The notes below the pieces were generated by a model that made no database searches, had not been told where the DNA came from, and saw nothing but the letters and a program-made list of their open reading frames with translations. Positions 56,671 through 64,000 of a DNA stretch of 64,000 bases are shown one piece after another (the first letter of the stretch is position 1; each line of letters opens with the position of its first letter). The stretch is from NCBI GenBank assembly GCA_032622095.1, contig CP136068.1, positions 111,115,546 through 111,179,545 of the forward strand, written 5' to 3'. This DNA is from Siphonodentalium dalli. Its lineage: Eukaryota; Mollusca; Scaphopoda; Gadilida; Siphonodentaliidae. The position numbers and the translations under genes are program-made.

Positions 56671-57563
56671 AATGTCCAGTAACAGAGTCCACAGACAAGG
56701 GCAAATTGGGTTGGTGTAAGGATTTGGCCCAGTTCTGAACCAGCAATTAGACTGACTGACCTGGTTTCAGTAGTATTGGGGTTTAATCTCCAGAGTGGTG
56801 TGGTACAGATTGCGCGTGCATCTAATCCAGTGTGTTCACATGGATGGAAACATTAGTTGTAACTTGGATCTCCAGGCATCTCTTATATGGTGTATGAACA
56901 TGTATTCTCTTGATGATAATGATGAACACAGATGAAGAACCAGCACGGACAACATATATATGACTCAGTGCTGGAGGACTGACCAGACTTGGTCACTCAA
57001 GTAAAAGGTACTAGTAATTTATAAGAGATCGCTGCAATGGGGTTTTGGGGGGATAGTGGTAAAACACCCGCGGTGTGGAAAGATACTACACTGCTGCTGC
57101 ATCACAACTCATTTGTAAAATTCTCTGCTGTATGCATTACATGCATCCATGAATTCAATTGCATGCAACTACAGGCTTTAAGATAGAGTTTTTGCGCTTG
57201 ATTTCTTATACGATGAATGCACTTCCGTTATATAGAAAACAGGTGGTCCAGAGAAGGAATCTTACACAAAAGTCCACAATGAGCAATAGTATAATGCGTA
57301 GTGAAACGCAAGCATGTGTTCGGGGTTATACTCACAAATATTTATAACATTATTATACTACAAATGTCCATGGCGTATGCAGAACAGTGTTGCATAATTA
57401 TATGCATGGTGCATGGCGACCTGGTGATAAATTAGATTTAATATGGGGTTTCAGAAACAAGAACAACAACAACACCAACAACAACAGCATATTGTTTTCA
57501 CGAGGGCAAATTAGGTTGTGGATTGCCATTGTCCTTGCAGTTTTAATCTCAAAGAATCCAGCC
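56671..57563. other. Non-coding stretch
   Basis: No supported gene. A short AACAACAAC-type run lies at about 57460-57486. Confidence 0.35.
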
Positions 57564-57788
57564 ATAGCTGCCGTATTAACATGTCAGATATGTGGAGAGG
57601 GAAATGAAATCAGAAAGCATCTTATATGTTCATGTCTAGAATCCAGAATTCTCCTGATCCGAAAGTCCTCATTGAAGAAGTTGAAAGTCCTCATTTCTCC
57701 TGCATCATATGATTTAAGCTACTCTGACTCTGCCTTTCTATCCCAACTAACACTATACTTCTCGTCTGAACATGTCTACACACTCTGA
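57564..57788 (+). pseudogene. LINE reverse-transcriptase C-terminal fragment (putative)
   Basis: The frame contains CQICGEGNEIRKHLICSC, a C-x2-C-x8-H-x4-C cluster of the kind found just after the reverse transcriptase of many animal non-LTR retrotransposons. It is followed by an Arg/Lys/Leu-rich stretch and a stop. Nothing upstream resembles a polymerase, so this would be a 5'-truncated relic. The assignment rests on this one motif. Confidence 0.4.
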
Positions 57789-57933
57789 TTTTACTCACTG
57801 CAAACAGCCAATGCAAAGGAACAATGGAGTAGAGAATACATATTTGAACTTCACCAGTGTCGATCATTATTTCTGATGAAGTCGTGGCAGATGAGGAGCT
57901 CTACTTAGCCTCCTTATCATCTTTTTTTTTTAA

Positions 57934-58324
57934 CCCTTTACCCAACAAACCGGCCAAAACCGGCCAAATAAAGCTTCAACAGCCTAAAATATCTTCGGTC
58001 TGTCTCAATAGAACCATACAAATATGGATATCATTGTAACCGGCTCCTTGACCACATTGTGATAGTTACAGTTATACCCTGTGCCAATGCATTCTCTTAT
58101 ATATGCGAGTCGACCATAGGTCGCCTCGCATATATAAGAGAATGCATTGGCCTAAAAAAAATCTTTTTTAACACTTTTTACCATTTTTTCTTACATTCTT
58201 TAACAATTTTAGAATTTTTAATGTGTTAAGCCAATGCATTCTCTTATATATGCGAGGCGACCTATGGTCGACTCGCATATATAAGAGAATGCATTGGCAT
58301 AGGGCCCTTCTGTTGGGTAAAGGG
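57934..58324. mobile_element. piggyBac-like MITE, family E copy 4
   Basis: TTAA (57930-57933 and 58325-58328) flanks CCCTTTACCCAACA-type ends. Two intact hairpin cassettes are present, in the same orientation as copy 3. Confidence 0.92.
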
Positions 58325-58579
58325 TTAATGAAGAATCCTGTAAATATTATGATTCAACATAACTATGCACTCCTGATTGAGGTGCTGCGCAAAATTTTTG
58401 CAGGAATTTCCAACTGAAGACTGAAAACAGCTGCATGCATTTCTAGTTGCAAACCAATCGGACGAGCCGTCTGGATTGAGTTTGGTTCACCCGATACGGA
58501 CCTACATTATACTACAGTGAATGCAAATTGTTAAGAAATATTAGCCTTCAGTACATGCATGCAGGCTATTATTATATAG

Positions 58580-59705
58580 ATATGACACTTTTGCCCAGAA
58601 CGGCTTGTTATCTAACTTGGTGATTATCGCTTCAATTTGATCCTTAAACCGAGTAAAATAATTTTACAACATCACTAATCCGAGTAATATCAATTTCTGA
58701 CATCATAAATCCGAGTAATATGGTTTTACGACATGCTCTAACACTTTTTCACTGCTAAATAATGCGTAGATATATATTTTTGTGACGTCACTCATTTGAA
58801 AGAGTTATGGATATTACACTGTTACTAAGAGGCGATATAATTCATAGGATATTACTTGGTTTGGTGTCATATTAGGCCTGATGTCAGCCCTCGTTAACCT
58901 CATATCAGACTTCGACCTTCGGTCTGAGGCTGATGTGACGTTTCCTCGGGCTGATATGGGGCTTAATATGACACCAACCAAGTAATATCATCTAAGTACT
59001 TACTTGTTAGGTTGTAGTGAAGCAATTTTGGCATGCCGAAGCGTCAGACTGGCATGCAATATGTATAGGATATTACTTGGTTTGGTGTCATATTAGGCCT
59101 GATGTCAGCCCTCGTTAACCTCATATCAGACTTCGACCTTCGGTCTGAGGCTGATGTGACGTTTCCTCGGGCTGATATGGGGCCTAATATGACACCAACC
59201 AAGTAATATCATCTAAGTACTTACTTGTTAGGTTGTAGTGAAGTAATTTTGGCATGCCGAAGCGTCAGACTGGCATGCAATATGTATAGGATATTACTTG
59301 GTTTGGTTGATATTAGGCCCGATATCATCTCGAGGTAACCTCATATCAGCCTGACACCGAAAGTCGAATACTGATATGATGTTACCAAGGGCTGATATCA
59401 AGCCAATAATATCAAACCAACCAAATAATATCCTATTTATTAAATAGATCGCCTCTTAGTAACAGTGTAATCGACAATTTTTTCAAATGAGCGATGTTAC
59501 AAAAATCAATGCCTACACATTATTTAGCAGTGAGATAGAGTTAAGGCATGTCGTAAAATAATATTACTCGAATTGCTGATGTAAAATAATATCACTCGGT
59601 TTAAGAGCAAATTGAAGCGATATTCACCTAGTTGAATGGTTTAAAAAAATTTTTTTTTCACAAATTCACCTAGTTGAGTCTAGTTCGATAACAAATGTCA
59701 TATGT
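58580..59705. mobile_element. Palindromic element with 221-bp internal tandem duplication
   Basis: Outer arms (TATGACA ends, then GATTATCGCTTCAATTTG and ACTGTTACTAAGAGGCGAT) pair across about 250 bp. The right arm has a small internal duplication of the end motif. The centre is filled by the tandem units described separately. No target duplication could be fixed. Confidence 0.7.
58846..59432 (+). repeat. 221-bp palindromic unit repeated 2.65 times
   Basis: AGGATATTACTTGG starts units at 58846, 59067 and 59288, exactly 221 bp apart. The first two differ at only a few positions; the third is diverged and truncated near 59432. Each unit is itself a palindrome (GGTGTCATATTAGGC pairs with GCCTAATATGACACC). 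Confidence 0.92.
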
Positions 59706-61300
59706 AATTATTAATAGCCTGTAATGAAGACTAATATTTCTTAACATATTTGTTTCACTATAGACTAATGTTGATCTGTATATCGGGCGGATATGGGACA
59801 AGTCCTGGCCACTTAACGTAATCTACTCTCCAATACCTCAACGCTCATTATCACACAAATAAAACGGCAAAGCAAAGTGCACAGCATATTATATTCCAAT
59901 CAAACATGATATTTTGATTGTGTTGATGTTGTCATAAAATGCTTGATTGGGTTATTTTTGAAATAATTCTCCCAGTCATTGCTAAAATATTGTCCCCGAC
60001 ATACTTGTATATACTTAAGTTTTACATTCACACAGCTGTCAATTTTCATGAAAGTTTTCACAGATGGCTATTTATCGCACACTTTTGAATGATAAATTAT
60101 GTATTACAGAATATGTGTCTTCGATCGTTTTATCGCTTATAGGAGCGTTGAAATGTCACGAGTTAATATGACCATACGCTAGCGCAATAACGAACCAAAG
60201 CTAAACCACTCACACCAGGGTAGCTGTGGCTTTTTATTATTTTTTTTTATCGAAATTAGTTTATAGATTCCGTGGTATTCACACCAAAATAAGATTCAGA
60301 TAAACCTGTTTCCTGGGGTGATTATCAGTAATTAAACTCAGTACACAACGGTTCGTCGAAAAAATGGACCCCAATTGTAATTTCGAGTATAAATTAGGCC
60401 AATCTAACTCCCGGGTCGTCTTTATTGACAGCTAGACTATACATGGCCTCAAAGTCAAGATAGTTATACCTTGTCGAGAGGGGAACGGGAACATTTTTAC
60501 TGAATTTAAGCAATATATTTGTTGACGCTGGGTGAGCGCTGCAGTTGAGATACTGTATGGAGAAGCGTGTCCATTTCATAGCTGTTCATTTCATCAATAT
60601 GATGTCACCGTGTCGATTTCAACGAAAATCGACGAACAACGTCATCGTGTAACTTTCCCCAATTGACCGAGTTCGCCTGAACCTGCATGAATGTATCTTC
60701 TGCTTTGTTCATAATTATGTGTTTTCCTTCGATTCCAAAAAATAGTATGATATTTATGGATTATCCCATGCATGTATGTACTATATAGTCGTATGATAAC
60801 AATTAATCCATATAAAATATTAGTTATTTCGTTTCGCACAGTACAGTACCAATTGTTCATGAAAAGCCCACCTTCGTATAGTAGATCGGTAAATTTGTGA
60901 TGTCAATCTTATTATATTTCACATCACGAATTTCGATCACTGTTCACTCGCCCCGATGGGCGTAGACTGTAGTTACTATAGTGTCTTTATTTATTTGTGT
61001 TTTATTTTCTCAATAAAAGTTAACTACCCGTTACTACCGCTACGAATGAACTTCATAATTCTCATTTGCAATACCAGCAATCGAAAGACACAGTAACAAC
61101 ATTTTCCGATTACGACATTAATGCTTTAAGACCACCGACCTACTGTGCGACAAATGTGCTCGCACAAATTCAAAACAGCGTCCGGCTTTGGTTCGTTATT
61201 ATTCGATCGATTCTTGCCATAATTTGAAATCTTATTTCGAGCAAACTTTACCTGTATAACAACTGAAGGAATTACACATATCTCATTATACCCCATTTTT
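59706..61300. other. Non-coding stretch
   Basis: Open frames at 60394-60579 and 60642-60860 lack any support. No repeats of note were seen. Confidence 0.35.
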
Positions 61301-61309
61301 AAAAGGGGG

Positions 61310-61870
61310 TATACGGTTTTGCATATGTCCGTCAGTGCGTGCGTCAGTCTGTGCGTGTGTACGTCCGTCCAATGTCTGTTCAGGTCATAACTTGAACAGT
61401 AGTGCTCGGATCTCAATGACATTTGGTATGGATATTCACAACAATGAGTACATTAAATCGAGTGTTCAATCGTTTTGTTCGGGTTGTCCGCCGTTTTAGA
61501 GTTTTTCTTCTTTTTTATCTGAAAATTTGGCTTTCTGTCCGTCCGATGTATAGCCAGGTCATAACTTGAACAGTAGTTCTCGGATCTCAATGAAATTTGT
61601 TATGGATGTTCACTATGAGGACATTCAATTGAGTGTTCAGTTGTTTTGTTCGGGTTGTCCGCCGTTTTAGAGTTTTTCATCTTTTTTATCTGAAATTTTG
61701 GCTTTCTGTCCGTCCGATGTATAGCCAAGTCATAACTTGAACAGTAGTTCTCGGATCTCAATGAAATTTGTTATGGATGTTAACTATGAGAACATTCAAT
61801 TGAGTGTTCAGTCGTTTTGTTCAGGTTTTGTTTTTCATTCTGGAGTTATTCACCTTTGTTTATCTGAAAA
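61310..61870 (+). repeat. About 172-bp tandem units after a CCGTCC/GTGCGT lead-in
   Basis: GGTCATAACTTGAACAGTAG-type motifs recur from about 61381, 61555 and 61726 (174 and 171 bp apart). Units share GATCTCAATGAAATTTG, GTTCGGGTTGTCCGCC and TCTGTCCGTCCGATG. A GGGGGTATACGG start precedes them. It resembles in plan, but not in sequence, the modules at 1172 and 14110. Confidence 0.8.
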
Positions 61871-62796
61871 TGATGATTGTTGGATCCGTTTGCCTGAGTA
61901 TCTCAATCACAGGTCATAGGTACGCCCGCACTATAGGCGGTATGTCAATTGGGGTATGCACCGGACGACAGTCCATCTCTTGTTGTACATGTGATAAAAA
62001 GTTGGGTATGTGCATTTAGTAAGTAGTTTGTCGTTCATATTCAAGGCCGCTTCAGTCATCTTTACATCTACAATTTCCGGGAAAATTTCCCAGCGTTGAA
62101 CGTCCACTAAACGCCCGTGGACAATAGCTTTGTCGTGCAGTAATGTTGCCAACAATCACCACGAAAATGACAATTTGAAAAAACTAACGGCATTTCTCAT
62201 CAATGTATACCAACTAAATCATTAGGACCAATGCACCAGCAACATGGCAATATAGCAAAACAAATTACATGCAACCGGGGTTAATACTCTGAGGTATACG
62301 GCAATCTCATTTGTGAGTCAATCAAGAACTATATAATTACAGAAGATGTTTTAGATTTTGTCGCTTATCTTCGTTGAGATAAGGGAGTACTTGCACTTGT
62401 CGTCCAAAAGATAAACGGGGTGTTTTAAACCATGTTATATGCACAAACGCTGTAATTTATTACAGAAAAAAGTCTCGCGCACTGAAAAAAAAAACTTAGT
62501 CATAGCCTTAGTCAACCCGTAACTTAGTTATTTTTGACTAACGTAGCCAAAAGTAACTAAGTGTGACCTTAGTCACACCTTAGTTACTAAGGTTAATATT
62601 TTCTTGATTCAATCATGCCGTCAAAACTCAATAGTATACTTATCGGCGACATATTATATGCGGCAATGACTCCATACAGTATGACTGAATCTTACTCTGC
62701 TGACATTTAATATGTATATAATATCGCATCCATCCTGTGTTAATCGGGTCGGTACGTCTATGGACGAGTACGTAAATTTAACGCAAATTATTGTCA

Positions 62797-63095
62797 CGCA
62801 ATACGATAGGGGAATGTTGTGTGCGTAACGTAACTATCGCAAGTATAACGTACTCTGAAAACTACTTATCGCCAAATTCATGCTTCAAAGCCTTCAAACA
62901 TTTTAAACATGTCATCTTCAGCTTCTTTTATTTTATTTTTATGAAAATGAATAATAAATGGGGTGATAAATATGTATACAACGACAAATAGAATCAAATT
63001 GGCCATTTTGACGTGAAACTCAGGACAGGCAACCCAGGTACAAAAATTGGTGAAATATGAGTACGAACGTAAAAGTGTTCCCCTATCGTATTGCG
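62797..63095. repeat. 18-bp perfect inverted repeat enclosing a small open frame
   Basis: CGCAATACGATAGGGGAA (62797-62814) is exactly inverted at 63078-63095. The spacing of about 300 bp is MITE-like, but no target duplication is visible. The DNA just left (about 62490-62600) contains several TTAGT/ACTAA pairs. Confidence 0.6.
62878..63006 (-). CDS. Candidate 42-residue membrane micropeptide
   Basis: An ATG in good context (CAAAATGG) opens a 42-codon frame. It begins MANLILFVVVYIFITPF, a single membrane-spanning segment, followed by a charged tail (KNKIKEAEDD and a Phe-rich end). The frame is open upstream as well, to 63204, without a better start. It sits inside the inverted-repeat pair, so it may belong to a mobile element. 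I do not recognise the product; the hydrophobic-then-charged layout resembles small organellar membrane proteins only in general form. Confidence 0.3.
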   Translation of the reverse strand: MANLILFVVVYIFITPFIIHFHKNKIKEAEDDMFKMFEGFEA

Positions 63096-64000
63096 ATAAT
63101 CGCCAACCATTATGGTTTGCTGACATTTTTAATTCGGAAAAATCACTAAAATCAGAGTGATTTAGACGTGATATTGGCGTCGAAAGAACTAAAAGAGACG
63201 ACATATTACATAAATAACAACCATGGCGTATTTGGAGAGCGGATAAAACCAGGATAAAAGAGAAGTTAGGAAAATAATCTGCGAAACCGTTAAGGTTAAT
63301 CGTGTATTGTTGAACTAATTTATTATTCAGCTGCTTTCAACAAGTGGACAATTTGTCAATAATAGCTTGAATCTTTATTCTACATGTGAAAGAACGGCGC
63401 CTGAAATATGTGCTGCCAACATTAGATTTGTGCCTGATGACTCCTTCAAGGTTACATGTACCGTACACAATACTGCACAGTAGTCGGTACATAACGTGCG
63501 GTGAACGTTTTTCGCTGTGGCATTGTGGACGACTACCCCAAGTTGAAGTTCATTCCGGCTTGGTTTGGTGATCGAGACTGTTACCTGTTCGATTGCGGAC
63601 AGTTGTTAAAGACGGTCTGATTTCGGTGAACTCCTTTGATAACCGCACAAGTTTAAATTCTGCGAAAAAAGGCTTATTAATCATCGACAATTTCCACTAA
63701 ATTCATCGAGAGCAGTGATGCATGCCAATTAATCGATGAATCATGACATGATCTATTCAATCGAATCAAAGGTCTTGACTTCATTCAGATGAACACAAGG
63801 CTGAAGCTTCGATGTCAAGTGACAATAATAACAACGACTCAACGAGCAGCTATTAATATTAGAATGGTGAAAATGCAGTTGACAGTACGGTACTTGTTCA
63901 GAATCTGATTCTTTCCGAGCACATTGACATGCATGTACAATTACAAGAGAGGATATGCGGCGTGCGCACCAGTGTAATTCACATAGCTCCAACGTCAACA
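63096..64000. other. Non-coding right edge
   Basis: No supported gene. A single TCATGACATGATCTA motif near 63740 resembles a family K end. Confidence 0.35.

Overview
The window looks like AT-rich, repeat-dense genomic DNA from a marine invertebrate, most likely a bivalve mollusc. The best pointer is a two-exon gene at 49041-54360. It encodes a secreted protein with a signal peptide, a coiled coil and a C-terminal C1q domain, an architecture greatly expanded in bivalves. Genes are split by introns, there are no operons, and most of the sequence is transposon-derived. The organism call is an inference from gene type and repeat content, not from a marker gene.

Coding content is sparse. (1) At the left edge, three plus-strand exon-like segments (466-641, 4052-4164, 5671-5933) look like the 3' part of a gene I do not recognise; the last two join in phase and end in a stop followed by AATAAA. 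(2) The C1q-domain gene has an exon 1 with a TATA-like box about 200 bp upstream and an exon 2 that joins it in phase 1 across a 4.55 kb intron. (3) Weaker candidates are a 3'-terminal exon at 48517-48707, a 42-residue membrane micropeptide on the minus strand at 62878-63006, and a decayed LINE fragment at 57564-57788. I saw no rRNA, no convincing tRNA and no CRISPR array.

Most of the window is short non-autonomous elements, many nearly perfect palindromes. Target-site duplications (TSDs) can be read by eye for several families: TA-flanked elements (1031-3713, 49810-50272; a pogo/Tigger-like family at 6988, 8357, 13575, 18090; 22585-22763); TTAA-flanked piggyBac-like elements (families D and E); 8-bp TSD hAT-like elements (5369, 15482, 17169, 18929, 50925); and 9-bp TSD Mutator-like elements (21593-22098 and the 4.66 kb element 43381-48035). 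A 69-bp hairpin cassette with 27-bp arms occurs, usually as an inverted pair, inside three families whose termini and TSDs differ.

Large structures follow from left to right: a nested insertion with a 191-bp tandem array (1172-3396); a 49-bp minisatellite carrying a TGACG site in each unit (18336-18835); a 4.85 kb imperfect palindrome with repeated ATGGCGGCC modules (23902-28751); a 3.06 kb element with ~580-bp inverted repeats, CAC termini and a 5-bp TSD reminiscent of Transib/RAG-type transposons (29646-32702); duplicated blocks of about 800 bp (32780-36170) interrupted by a GAAGCAAGCGAAGG-rich foldback; the Mutator-like element; and a palindrome containing an exact 221-bp tandem duplication (58580-59705). 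The intron of the C1q gene alone holds four recognisable elements and a decayed fifth. No transposase gene is visible for any of these families.
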